This document shows, piece after piece, positions 17,516-25,842 of a stretch of 64,000 nt of DNA (position 1 is its first letter; every line of letters starts with the position of its first letter). Source of the stretch: Granulosicoccus sp036478595 (GTDB lineage: Bacteria; Pseudomonadota; Gammaproteobacteria; Granulosicoccales; Granulosicoccaceae). A program made the position numbers and the translations under genes. Where the stretch lies: the NCBI GenBank assembly GCA_036478595.1, contig JAZGEF010000036.1:62001-126000 (forward strand), given 5' to 3'. The notes under the pieces were generated by a model that had not been told where the DNA came from, did not search any database, and saw nothing but the letters and a program-made list of their open reading frames with translations.

Positions 17516-17557
17516 AAGGGCGCGCCTAGCCCGCGAAGGCGGGGTCCGGCGTTCTGG
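17516..17557. repeat. REP-like GC-rich palindromic element
   Basis: Just after acnB the DNA becomes GC-rich, with the hairpin CCCGC-GAAG-GCGGG (17530-17543) followed by TCCGGCGTTCTGG. The core GCGAAGGCGGGG is typical of intergenic palindromes scattered in many gammaproteobacterial genomes. Parts of it (AAGGGCGCG and CCGGCGTTC) recur at the 3' end of the YqiB-like gene near 42777-42797. Confidence 0.45.
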
Positions 17558-17589
17558 AGCTATTGATGGCCCTTAGGCCATCAATAGCT
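17558..17589. terminator. Perfect 14-bp hairpin between convergent acnB and hflD
   Basis: The arms AGCTATTGATGGCC (17558-17571) and GGCCATCAATAGCT (17576-17589) pair without mismatch around a CTTA loop. The structure is symmetric, so it can end transcription from both sides. It lacks a U-tract on either strand. The second arm and loop are also the last codons and stop codon of hflD. Confidence 0.55.
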
Positions 17590-18196
17590 TCTCAATCGCT
17601 TGAAGATGCTTACCACGCTGCAGTAAGAGTTTTGGGCGTGTCCCGCCGCATTGTCTCCACAACACCACCGATCGTACACCGCCTAATAATGATGCGCGTA
17701 TTGAAGAGGCTATTGCGTTGTCAGCGAGGTATTCTTCGTTGCCGTTGACCATAATTCGGGGGCTTAACTGGCTAATGCTGGTGCGATAAATACTGGCTAA
17801 TGCATTTATTGCTTCAGTATCAATAATCGAACCTTCCATCGACTGAGCCTGGCTGATACCGATGCGCAGTTGTTCAACTGTTTTTTGATCTTTTAAAATA
17901 TTTGTGCCGAGTTGGATTAGCCCTAGAGCGTAACGAGATATGTCCAGATCGCGCTGCTCGTCGTTACTGATTAGTTGGTTTTTTAACACGCGCAAGCCAC
18001 GTCGCATGCTTTGTGAGTTACCACCATAAGCATCGGCAACGCGATCGGCTTTAAGCGTGAGTATGGAGCGAAGCGTGCCGCGAAGATCGTCTTGATCGCA
18101 TTCGCCTGTTGTCGCTAGCGCCTTACACAAATGCACAGCCTGAAAGATTCCAGCTAGTGCCAGAGTTTGATTCTCGATTGTATGGATGCTGCTCAT
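17573..18196 (-). CDS. hflD: High frequency lysogenization protein HflD homolog
   Basis: The 207-residue protein matches HflD (E. coli 213), a peripheral inner-membrane protein known for binding lambda CII. Family segments are QTLALAGIFQAVHLCKAL at the N-terminus, the mid region SIYRTSISQLSPRIMVNGN, and IRASLLGGVRSVVLWRQCGG near the end. It follows mnmA on the same strand, the usual gammaproteobacterial pair, but purB, which often comes next, is elsewhere in this window. Its stop codon lies in the loop of a strong hairpin. Confidence 0.93.
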   Translation of the reverse strand: MSSIHTIENQTLALAGIFQAVHLCKALATTGECDQDDLRGTLRSILTLKADRVADAYGGNSQSMRRGLRVLKNQLISNDEQRDLDISRYALGLIQLGTNILKDQKTVEQLRIGISQAQSMEGSIIDTEAINALASIYRTSISQLSPRIMVNGNEEYLADNAIASSIRASLLGGVRSVVLWRQCGGTRPKLLLQRGKHLQAIEKLLMA

Positions 18197-18277
18197 GATT
18201 TATTATAAATTGTTTGCGGCTGTGGTAACCGCAACTTGCGAATTTGTATGGGGTTCCGGCGGCTAGTTTTGATGAAG

Positions 18278-19369
18278 TCAAACAAAGTCGCTGATTATAC
18301 CCCCACCGAGACAACGCTCACCATCGTATAGCACTAGTGACTGTCCCGGGGTGGCAGCCCGCACAGAGTTTGTGAATTCTGCCGCGATGTTTTGATCATC
18401 ATTTACTGTAATACGTACTGCTTGGTCCTCTTGCCGATAACGAACCTTAGCGAAGCAGTCAAAGCGGCCCGTCGGAGTTTTGTCACTAACCCAATGTACC
18501 TGATGTGCCGTTAAGTGTTTGCGATGCAGGCGAGGGTTGTCGTGGCCTTGGCCAACCATCAATAAATTATTAGGAACGTCTTTTTCAAGCACATACCATG
18601 GGCTATCCTCGTGTTCTCGAGTGCCACCTATGCCCAAGCCTTGACGTTGTCCTAGCGTATAAAACATCAAGCCGTTGTGTTTACCAAGCGGGTTTCCATC
18701 TTCGTCTAAAATCTCACCAGGTTTGGCAGGTAAGTACTGAGCCAAGAACTCACTAAACTTGCGCTCGCCGATAAAGCAGATACCCGTGCTGTCTTTCTTT
18801 TTATGTAAGTGGAAACCGGCGTCTTTGGCTTTTTCGCGCACGACTGCCTTATCCAAATCCCCGACAGGAAATAGGCTATTGGCAATTTGTGATTGAGAGA
18901 GGGTGTGCAAAAAATACGATTGATCTTTGTTGGTGTCGAGGCCGCGTAACAAACTGGTTTCCCCGTCATGCTCGCCTGTGCGCACATAATGGCCAGTAGC
19001 GATAGCGTCCGCACCTTGGCTGTGGGCGTAATCTAAAAATGCCTTAAATTTAATTTCCTTATTGCACAAAATATCAGGGTTGGGCGTGCGGCCTGCGCCG
19101 TATTGTTCAAGAAAATGCTTAAACACCATTTCCCAGTATTCATCGGCGAAATTGACGGTGCTTAGCGGTATACCCAAATGGCTGGCTACGGCTGAAGCAT
19201 CTCGGTAGTCCTCGCGAATGGTGCAATGCTCGTCGTCATCTTCCCAGTTTTGCATAAAGATGCCTGACACGCGGTAGCCTTGCTCTAACAAACAAAGCGC
19301 GGCAACGGAGGAGTCGACGCCACCTGACATACCCACAATAACGTGGGTGTTTGCGTTCGATGAGGGCAT
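18278..19369 (-). CDS. mnmA: tRNA-specific 2-thiouridylase MnmA
   Basis: MnmA puts sulfur on U34 of Lys, Glu and Gln tRNAs. The 363-residue protein (E. coli 368) has the PP-loop GMSGGVDSSVAALCLLEQGY near residues 13-32, the first catalytic cysteine in NPDILCNKEIKF and the second in STGICFIGERKF. The tRNA-binding segment TLGQRQGLGIGG is also present. The ATG is 7 bases after the stop of the LysR-type gene on the same strand, and hflD follows after 81 bases, so the three may share a transcript. Confidence 0.97.
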   Translation of the reverse strand: MPSSNANTHVIVGMSGGVDSSVAALCLLEQGYRVSGIFMQNWEDDDEHCTIREDYRDASAVASHLGIPLSTVNFADEYWEMVFKHFLEQYGAGRTPNPDILCNKEIKFKAFLDYAHSQGADAIATGHYVRTGEHDGETSLLRGLDTNKDQSYFLHTLSQSQIANSLFPVGDLDKAVVREKAKDAGFHLHKKKDSTGICFIGERKFSEFLAQYLPAKPGEILDEDGNPLGKHNGLMFYTLGQRQGLGIGGTREHEDSPWYVLEKDVPNNLLMVGQGHDNPRLHRKHLTAHQVHWVSDKTPTGRFDCFAKVRYRQEDQAVRITVNDDQNIAAEFTNSVRAATPGQSLVLYDGERCLGGGIISDFV

Positions 19370-19376
19370 AGCGTGG

Positions 19377-20354
19377 TTACAAGCTCGTGATTAAGGTGTC
19401 GTCGCTGCGGCTTTTAGAAGGACGCTTTTTTGGTGGTGTAGTTTGCTTGGCAAAGAAGTCGTTGTCCATCATCTGTAAAAACTGTTTGGCCTGTGGCGAC
19501 AAGAATTTACCTCGGCGGTAAACCACACCATAGCTTCTTGTCGGAAAGTAATGGTCCATCGGCTTAACCACTAGGTTTTCATTACCACGTAAACAAATAC
19601 TGGTGACGATGCTGATACCGGTGCCCATCTCAACATAGCGTTTGATGACTTCCCATCCTCCCACTTCAAGCACCACATTGTAGGGCACTCCGTGTTGCTG
19701 AAAAACAAGATCGAGTAAACTCCAAGTGCTTAAGTGGCGCGGCGGCAGCACCAAGCCATAGGGGCTGATGTCTTGAAGCGTAACACTCTGTTTGGCCGCT
19801 AGTGGGTGATCCTTGCACATAATTAGCGCGGGTTGATAATCGTAGATCGGGTGGTAAACCAAATCATCGGGCACGTCGATCATTGAGCCGACAGCAAAAT
19901 CGACTTCATCGCCGCGTAACAATGCCATGCCATCGTGGCCAGTGACGTTATGCATTTTTAAATCGATCTGCGGGTATTCGCCGTTAAACTGATTAACAAT
20001 CTCCGGCAAGATGTAAAGTAGAGTGGCCTCCCCAGAGGCGATATCTAGCGAGCCGGTATTAACCGTGCCGAGCTTGGCCGAAAACGTATCGGGTAGCCGA
20101 GCTAAACCGTCCACCAATGGTCGAGCCAGCTCGAGTAATAACTTTCCTGCGGGTGTGAGTCGAATTTTTGGGCCGCAGCGCTCAAACAGCAAGCTGTCCA
20201 AATCCTTCTCCAATGCTTGGATCTGCAATGAAGCGGCGGGTTGGCTAATCTTCAGGCGTTGGGCCGCTTTTGAGATGCTGCCGGTTTGAGCGGCATGGCA
20301 GAACGCCCGTAGCTGTCGTATCTGTTTGAGATTGTTGGTGTCCGGAGCGGGCAT
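19377..20354 (-). CDS. LysR-family regulator, CysB-like
   Basis: The 325-residue protein has the LysR winged helix at about residues 10-70 (LRAFCHAAQTGSISKAAQRL, then KISQPAASLQIQALEKDL) and a periplasmic-binding-like effector domain. The effector domain resembles the CysB/Cbl group, for example YVEMGTGISIVTSICLRG near residue 240. CysB proteins sense O-/N-acetylserine and control sulfur assimilation. Ligand and targets here are inferred only. The stop is 7 bases before mnmA, an enzyme that needs cysteine-derived sulfur. The polar C-terminal tail (KQTTPPKKRPSKSRSDDT) is unusual. It is divergent from the YdcF/ElyC-like gene. Confidence 0.88.
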   Translation of the reverse strand: MPAPDTNNLKQIRQLRAFCHAAQTGSISKAAQRLKISQPAASLQIQALEKDLDSLLFERCGPKIRLTPAGKLLLELARPLVDGLARLPDTFSAKLGTVNTGSLDIASGEATLLYILPEIVNQFNGEYPQIDLKMHNVTGHDGMALLRGDEVDFAVGSMIDVPDDLVYHPIYDYQPALIMCKDHPLAAKQSVTLQDISPYGLVLPPRHLSTWSLLDLVFQQHGVPYNVVLEVGGWEVIKRYVEMGTGISIVTSICLRGNENLVVKPMDHYFPTRSYGVVYRRGKFLSPQAKQFLQMMDNDFFAKQTTPPKKRPSKSRSDDTLITSL

Positions 20355-20427
20355 GGTAAACAGCGGCGATTCTTTTATTTGTATAAACTATGATAATAAT
20401 AATCATCATAAGATTGCAACTTTCGTT

Positions 20428-21180
20428 ATGGATTTGGCTCAAGATTGGTTGACTGATCCCATTGCATTGCTGTTTTTGCTCACTCTTTTGTTTTTAATCA
20501 GAGGGTTGATCAAGCGGCCTAGCCTGGTTGCCTTTATCAGAATGTGTGGCTGGGTGGCCATGGTGTTACTGGTTTCTGCACCAAAGGCTGTTAATCCGTT
20601 ACTCGCGCAACTCGAAGACCAACGGGTTTATGACCCAGAATGTCAGGCAGCGTCCATAGTGATTTTAGGTGGTGGAGTCAGTAGTGCTATTACTAACAAA
20701 GGTGAAATACACGGCATGAGCCACGCCACCTTTTCACGAGCGACAGGTGGTTGGCGATTGGCTCAGCAGCACAGCGATGTGCCTATCGTTATTGCTGGCG
20801 GCGCCATTCGCAACGTTACTGAAGCAGAGGTTATGGCTGAATATTTGGGCGCACTTGGGGTAGAGCCTGCGCGACTGCTATTGGAAGGCGGTTCAAAAAA
20901 CACGGCTCAAAACGCCACCGCAGTTGCTGAGCTTTTAAGAGAGAAGGATTTGCCAGAAGATATTTGGCTAGTGACCTCGGCATCGCATATGCCAAGAGCC
21001 GCAGCTGCTATGCTGAGCCAAGGTATGCATGTATGTGCCGTGCCAGTGGACTATCAGGCAATAAAAGTTTTACCTTCTATTGCATGGATGCCGCAAACAT
21101 CTGCGTTGGTAAAGTTTGATAGGTGGTTGCACGAAATGATCGCTATCGCACTCTACAAATTTAAAGGTTATGGCGCTTAG
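20428..21180 (+). CDS. YdcF/ElyC-family (DUF218) membrane protein
   Basis: The 250-residue protein has two N-terminal membrane segments (about 11-27 and 33-50) and then a DUF218 domain with SIVILGGGVSS, IVIAGGAIRN, LEGGSKNTAQNA and VTSASHMPRAAA. ElyC is an E. coli member linked to envelope and peptidoglycan precursor metabolism; the reaction is not established. I start at the ATG at 20428 (MDLAQDWLTDP). The frame opens about 100 bases earlier, but that part overlaps the regulator's start and looks non-coding. No clear ribosome binding site is seen. It converges with the epimerase gene 25 bases downstream. Confidence 0.85.
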   Translation: MDLAQDWLTDPIALLFLLTLLFLIRGLIKRPSLVAFIRMCGWVAMVLLVSAPKAVNPLLAQLEDQRVYDPECQAASIVILGGGVSSAITNKGEIHGMSHATFSRATGGWRLAQQHSDVPIVIAGGAIRNVTEAEVMAEYLGALGVEPARLLLEGGSKNTAQNATAVAELLREKDLPEDIWLVTSASHMPRAAAAMLSQGMHVCAVPVDYQAIKVLPSIAWMPQTSALVKFDRWLHEMIAIALYKFKGYGA

Positions 21181-21205
21181 TCGAACGGTGTGGCTTAGAG
21201 TGTCA

Positions 21206-22213
21206 TTACACTTTGTAGTACTCGCGATACCACTCAACAAACTTTGCAATACCTTCTTCAACCGTAGTTTCAGGCTTGTAGCCCACGTCACTCACAAGGT
21301 CGCTAACATCTGCGTAGGTATTAGGGACATCACCTGCTTGCAATGGTAATGGATTTTTTAAAGCCTTTTTACCCAGGCAGTCTTCGAGCACTGCGATGTA
21401 GTGTTCAAGATCAACTGGGTTGCTGTTACCGATGTTATAGACTCGGTACGGTGCGCTACTGCTTGCTGGATCCGGATTGTCGCTGGACCAATCCGGATTA
21501 GGCGTAGCCACATTATCCAGCGTACGCGTTACGCCTTCCACGATGTCTTCAACAAAGGTAAAGTCACGCTTGTGCTTGCCGTAGTTAAATAGGTCGATTG
21601 GCTTGCTAGCAAGGATATTTTTAGTAAATAGGAACAGCGCCATATCAGGCCGTCCCCACGGTCCGTAAACCGTGAAGAATCGTAGGCCAGTGGTGGGGAT
21701 ATTAAACAAACTACTGTAAGTATGTGCCATCAACTCGTTGGATTTTTTCGTTGCCGCATACAAGCTCATTGGATGATCAACATGATTGTGTGTGGAGAAA
21801 GGCATATTGGTGTGGTTGCCGTATACCGAGCTGCTTGATGCATAAACCAGGTGCTCTACGTCATTGTAACGACAGCTCTCCAGAATGTTTAAAAACCCTA
21901 GTACATTGGATTCAAGATAGGCATAAGGGTTTTCGAGTGAATAGCGAACACCTGCTTGAGCTGCTAAATTGACAACACGATGTGGCTTGTGTTCCTTGAA
22001 TGCCTTTGCAATAAGGTCACGATCTTCTAGATCACCACGTACTTCAGTGAAATTGTCGTACGCTTTAACGCGTTCCAGGCGAGCCTTCTTCAAGTTGACG
22101 TCGTAGTAGTCGTTGAGGTTATCGATACCTATGACTTCATCGCCGCGCTCGAGTAACCTAAGCGACAATGTAGAACCGATAAATCCTGCGGTACCTGTGA
22201 CTAGTATTTTCAT
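21206..22213 (-). CDS. UDP-glucuronate 4-epimerase-type NAD-dependent epimerase
   Basis: The 335-residue short-chain dehydrogenase/reductase begins MKILVTGTAGFIGSTLSLRL with the NAD-binding TGxxGFIG motif. It carries the serine of ASSSSVYG and the catalytic YAATK. The segment NDYYDVNLKKARLERV and FFTVYGPWGRPDMALFLFTK are characteristic of the CapI/LspL UDP-glucuronate 4-epimerase group, which makes UDP-galacturonate for surface polysaccharides. The substrate is inferred from these motifs. It lies 90 bases after the nucleotide-sugar dehydrogenase gene on the same strand and probably supplies uronic acids to the polysaccharide made by the neighbouring operon. Confidence 0.9.
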   Translation of the reverse strand: MKILVTGTAGFIGSTLSLRLLERGDEVIGIDNLNDYYDVNLKKARLERVKAYDNFTEVRGDLEDRDLIAKAFKEHKPHRVVNLAAQAGVRYSLENPYAYLESNVLGFLNILESCRYNDVEHLVYASSSSVYGNHTNMPFSTHNHVDHPMSLYAATKKSNELMAHTYSSLFNIPTTGLRFFTVYGPWGRPDMALFLFTKNILASKPIDLFNYGKHKRDFTFVEDIVEGVTRTLDNVATPNPDWSSDNPDPASSSAPYRVYNIGNSNPVDLEHYIAVLEDCLGKKALKNPLPLQAGDVPNTYADVSDLVSDVGYKPETTVEEGIAKFVEWYREYYKV

Positions 22214-22303
22214 CGCTTGTTATTTCTGTTGATATTCGTTTTGTTTATGGCAGCTTTTTTACTTAACGCTTAGCAAGGTGCTGAGTAAAATTTATAGCTT
22301 GAA

Positions 22304-23584
22304 TTAAAGACGTGCATCCACGGTGTCTTTTGGTAATACAGATTTAATGTCATAGAGAATGGCGTCTTTTTTGCCAAGTGCTCGAATGGCAGCCGAACCC
22401 ATATCAATAAACTCTTTGTGGCCTACGGCCAAAATAATCGCATCGTAGTGATTGTCTTTCAGGGAGTTTGCCGGGTTAATGTTGTATTCGTGCTCGGCCG
22501 CGACAGCATCAACCCACGGGTCGTATACGTCCACGTTAGCGTGATAACTTTGCAGTTCATCCACTATATCAATAACACGAGTGTTGCGTAAATCTGGGCA
22601 ATTCTCTTTAAACGCCAGCCCTAGTATCAGAATGTTGGCGCCCACTACATGGATTTTCCGGCGAGTCAGCATCTTAATAACTTGCTCGGCAATAAAGCCA
22701 CCCATACCATCGTTTATTTGCCGACCCGACAATATGACTTGCGGATGATAGCCAATTTCTTGTGCTTTATGGGTGAGGTAGTAGGGGTCGACACTGATGC
22801 AGTGCCCGCCCACAAGCCCCGGACGAAAGGGTAGAAAGTTCCATTTGGTGCCAGCCGCTTCAAGTACTTCCAGTGTATCGATATCTAACTTATCAAAAAT
22901 GATGGCTAGCTCGTTGATCAATGCGATGTTTAGATCACGCTGGGTGTTCTCGATGACTTTGGCAGCCTCTGCAACCTTTATACTGCTGGCTAGGTGTGTA
23001 CCTGCTGTAATAATTCGTTGATATAGTTGGTCAACCGCTGTGGCGACATCGGGTGTAGAGCCTGCAGTGACCTTCATGATTGTGCTCACTCGATGCTCTT
23101 TATCACCTGGGTTGATCCGTTCAGGGCTATAGCCTGTAAAGAAGTCGGTGTTATACGTCATGCCGGATTGTGCTTCCAGTATTGGAACGCAAACTTCCTC
23201 TGTTGCACCAGGATAAACGGTAGACTCGTAGATCACCAAAGCGCCTTTTTTCATGACGCGTCCAATCGCTTCACTGGCTTTGATTAATGGCGTAAGGTCA
23301 GGTTGTTTATGGTTGTTGATCGGAGTGGGTACCGTGACAATAAACACCTTGCAGCCAGACAAATCATTGATATCGCTTGTGGCAGTGAAGTGAACCGCTT
23401 CAGCGAGTTCTTCTGCTGATACCTCTAAGGTACGGTCCACGCCGCCCCGAAGCTCTTCAATGCGGCCGGCATTGATATCAAAGCCGATGGTCGGGCATGT
23501 TTTGCCAAATTCCACTGCGAGTGGCAGGCCGACATACCCGAGGCCAATGACAGCAATTAGGTCATCTTGAGCAATTTTAAACAT
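22304..23584 (-). CDS. UDP-sugar 6-dehydrogenase (WbpO/TviB type)
   Basis: This 426-residue enzyme of the UDP-glucose/GDP-mannose dehydrogenase family has an NAD-binding motif VIGLGYVGLPLAVEFGK, YSPERINPGD, the central NELAIIFDKLDID helix and the catalytic-cysteine segment GLVGGHCISVDPYYLTHKAQ. The last is typical of UDP-HexNAc dehydrogenases such as WbpO and TviB, which form UDP-GalNAcA/GlcNAcA. I start at the ATG ending at 23584, with AGG 8 bases upstream, rather than a TTG five codons earlier. A TATAAT on the same strand lies about 55 bases upstream. It probably forms a unit with the epimerase gene. Confidence 0.9.
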   Translation of the reverse strand: MFKIAQDDLIAVIGLGYVGLPLAVEFGKTCPTIGFDINAGRIEELRGGVDRTLEVSAEELAEAVHFTATSDINDLSGCKVFIVTVPTPINNHKQPDLTPLIKASEAIGRVMKKGALVIYESTVYPGATEEVCVPILEAQSGMTYNTDFFTGYSPERINPGDKEHRVSTIMKVTAGSTPDVATAVDQLYQRIITAGTHLASSIKVAEAAKVIENTQRDLNIALINELAIIFDKLDIDTLEVLEAAGTKWNFLPFRPGLVGGHCISVDPYYLTHKAQEIGYHPQVILSGRQINDGMGGFIAEQVIKMLTRRKIHVVGANILILGLAFKENCPDLRNTRVIDIVDELQSYHANVDVYDPWVDAVAAEHEYNINPANSLKDNHYDAIILAVGHKEFIDMGSAAIRALGKKDAILYDIKSVLPKDTVDARL

Positions 23585-23637
23585 CGTGTACCTGTGCAAG
23601 TTCTTTGTGCGAAATGGATGATTCTGTTGATGGATGA

Positions 23638-23643
23638 ATTATA
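23638..23643 (-). promoter_or_regulatory. Candidate -10 element for the nucleotide-sugar genes
   Basis: On the minus strand this is a perfect TATAAT, about 55 bases upstream of the dehydrogenase start codon in an otherwise gene-free stretch (23585-23779). No good -35 hexamer is found 16-18 bases further upstream, so an activator may be needed, or the match is chance. Confidence 0.35.
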
Positions 23644-23779
23644 CTGTAATTGGTGATGGCGGAATGTCCGCAACTTCTCATAGGGTATCAAAACATTGCT
23701 GACAATCGTGGCTAACGCTTTGATGCCAGAGTACCGGCGTGGAAAATTATCGCGAATAGTTTGGAACGAGCTGCTTCGC

Positions 23780-24214
23780 TTAAAATGGCCTGTGCGTTGA
23801 AATAGTGTGAGATCGATCACGATTATTTTGAATCTGGCGCTTATCCAGTTGCCACAACACCGCGGCGATAATTATTAGCGCAGTAAGTGAAATAATCGTC
23901 ATTTGCAGCCAGCCGAGTTTACTTTTTGAAGACTCACTACTCGTATTGGCAGGATTCAACGTTTGATTACTGTTGACGGCCGAATGTCGTGGCACACTAC
24001 CTACCTGTTTGTGATACTCGCGCAACAGCTTATACGCGCCAGTTATCTCAATAAACTTGGCGTGGGCATCGGTACTTTGATCGCCTTGGTGACGATCAGG
24101 GTGCCATTGTTGAACTAAAAGGCGGTATTGTTTTTGGATATCGTCCCAACTGCTGTTTTCAGAAACGTGAAGCAGTTCCAGGCTGCGATCCAATTCGGCT
24201 TGCGAAACGGGCAT
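23780..24214 (-). CDS. Membrane-anchored J-domain protein (copy 1)
   Basis: The 144-residue protein starts with a J domain (residues 5-72) whose HPD tripeptide (38-40) is in QWHPDRHQG. A Ser/Asn-rich linker follows, then one membrane segment (about 101-122, LGWLQMTIISLTALIIIAAV) and a short polar tail. J domains stimulate DnaK-type Hsp70s; an N-terminal J domain with a downstream membrane anchor would recruit DnaK to the membrane's cytoplasmic face. No Gly/Phe or zinc-finger regions are present. The start is the ATG at 24212-24214. It is divergent from the polyprenyl glycosylphosphotransferase gene and has a paralogue on that gene's other side. Client unknown. Confidence 0.85.
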   Translation of the reverse strand: MPVSQAELDRSLELLHVSENSSWDDIQKQYRLLVQQWHPDRHQGDQSTDAHAKFIEITGAYKLLREYHKQVGSVPRHSAVNSNQTLNPANTSSESSKSKLGWLQMTIISLTALIIIAAVLWQLDKRQIQNNRDRSHTISTHRPF

Positions 24215-24325
24215 GAGAGTCCTTGTCCTACTTGCTGAACAAATATCGGCACTGGCCATTGATAGCTGAAGTGAGATAAGGTTTACTTGCCTGAGATGCA
24301 ATGAGTTGCGCTCGGTAGGGCTGGG

Positions 24326-24355
24326 TTAACATGAGCCGAATCTTGCTTACATATT
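24326..24355 (+). promoter_or_regulatory. Candidate promoter of the glycosylphosphotransferase gene
   Basis: TTAACA (24326-24331) and CATATT (24350-24355) are separated by 18 bases and lie 27 bases before the GTG start. The matches to TTGACA and TATAAT are moderate (5 of 6 and 4 of 6). No sigma-54 (GG-N10-GC) site was found in this gap. Confidence 0.3.
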
Positions 24356-24381
24356 AGAAAAAAATGGAGTAGTTGACCTAG

Positions 24382-25794
24382 GTGGGTACGTTTAAATTTT
24401 TCAATATGCACATACGAATGCCTTTTTTACTGTTAGCGTTGGTCGAATTTTGTATCTGCGTGATCGCCGTCCATGTGGCGGTGTATGTGCGCTTTGATGG
24501 CCAGGCCATCAGATCGGTGGAAAGCATTAATTCACCAATAATATCATCGATCCTGTTTGGCTTGGTTATGCCAATCACGATGATGGCCATGGGCTTGTAC
24601 CAAAGTCGTTTTCGGGGCGGTATTTTGGGCGTGTTTTTACGCTCGGTTATCGGATTTATGTGTGGCGCTGCCATCCTCGCTTTTTTATTTTATGTTGTCC
24701 CCAGCCTCTATCTTGGACGTGGTGTATTCGCACTGGCTCTGCTGATAGCGTTTTTTATGGTTGGCACCATACGTCCCATGTTTTTTTACTACGTCGATAA
24801 AGACGTATTAAAAATACGCGTACTAGTGCTGGGAGCAGGCGAGAAAGCTGCGCTAATCCAAGCGCGCATGCGCCGCCGTGTCGATAGACGAGGTTTTCGT
24901 GTTGTGGGCTACAAACCTCTAGAGACGGATCACGCCATGGCAGTAGATGCAGCACTTATGGTCAGTACATCTGATCAGAGTTTGTTGGATTACTGCAATG
25001 AAAACGCAGTAAATGAGATCGTTATTGCTGCGGATGAAAGGCGTAATGGCCTGCCGCTTGATCAGCTATTGGAGTGCAAGCTTTATGGTTTGGCGATTCT
25101 GGATTTGCTCAGTTTTTTCGAACGCGAGCAGGGCAAGTTGCCGATGGATATCTTGCGCCCGGACTGGCTGATTTATTCGGATGGCTTTGATCGAGGTGCA
25201 TTTCGATATGCGTCCAAGCGTGCTTTCGATGTGATCGCCAGCCTATTTATATTAGCGATTACATGGCCGTTTATGCTAGTAGCCATGCTGGCGATAAAAT
25301 TAGAAGAAGGTCTATCTGCACCTTTATTTTATGAGCAGGTGCGGGTAGGGTTTCAAGGCCAGCCATTTGGGGTGTTGAAGTTTCGTAGCATGGGCACCAA
25401 CGCCGAGAGTGATGGTGTTGCGCAATGGGCGACCAAAAATGATAGTCGCGTGACCAAGGTTGGCCAGTTTATGCGTGCCACCCGGATTGATGAATTGCCG
25501 CAGATACTCAACGTATTACGCGGAGATATGAGCTTTGTTGGACCACGCCCTGAGCGCCCACAGTTTGTGGAGCAGCTTGCAGAGACTATCCCGTACTACC
25601 AGGAGCGGCATGCGGTTAAGCCTGGCATCACTGGCTGGGCGCAGGTTTGCTACCCCTACGGAGCCTCATTTAACGACTCGATGCAAAAGCAGGAATACGA
25701 CCTGTATTACATTAAGAATCATACGATCTTCTTGGATATGTTGATTCTCTGCCAAACGGCAGAAGTCGTGTTGTTTGGAAAAGGTGCGCGCTAG
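24382..25794 (+). CDS. Exopolysaccharide polyprenyl glycosylphosphotransferase (EpsB-type)
   Basis: The 470-residue protein is the likely priming enzyme that moves a sugar phosphate onto undecaprenyl phosphate in the inner membrane. It has about four N-terminal membrane segments (10-140), a CoA-binding-like domain (VLVLGAGEKAALIQARMRRR), a further membrane helix near 285-305 and a C-terminal bacterial sugar transferase domain. Motifs there are KFRSMGTNAE, TRIDELPQILNVLRGDMSFV, GPRPERP and KPGITGWAQV. The layout and the FKFFNMHIRMPFLLLALVE start match the group usually found with exosortase/PEP-CTERM polysaccharide loci. GTG at 24382 is used as the start. A J-domain gene lies on each side, both on the opposite strand. 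Confidence 0.92.
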   Translation: MGTFKFFNMHIRMPFLLLALVEFCICVIAVHVAVYVRFDGQAIRSVESINSPIISSILFGLVMPITMMAMGLYQSRFRGGILGVFLRSVIGFMCGAAILAFLFYVVPSLYLGRGVFALALLIAFFMVGTIRPMFFYYVDKDVLKIRVLVLGAGEKAALIQARMRRRVDRRGFRVVGYKPLETDHAMAVDAALMVSTSDQSLLDYCNENAVNEIVIAADERRNGLPLDQLLECKLYGLAILDLLSFFEREQGKLPMDILRPDWLIYSDGFDRGAFRYASKRAFDVIASLFILAITWPFMLVAMLAIKLEEGLSAPLFYEQVRVGFQGQPFGVLKFRSMGTNAESDGVAQWATKNDSRVTKVGQFMRATRIDELPQILNVLRGDMSFVGPRPERPQFVEQLAETIPYYQERHAVKPGITGWAQVCYPYGASFNDSMQKQEYDLYYIKNHTIFLDMLILCQTAEVVLFGKGAR

Positions 25795-25842
25795 TCACCA
25801 TTAGTTGCACATATTTGGCTAAAAACAACGAAATACCTAGGT

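Noticed and set aside
24215..24381. Sigma-54 promoter for the polysaccharide genes
   Set aside because: GGCACTGG is present, but the -12 GC at the right distance is missing.
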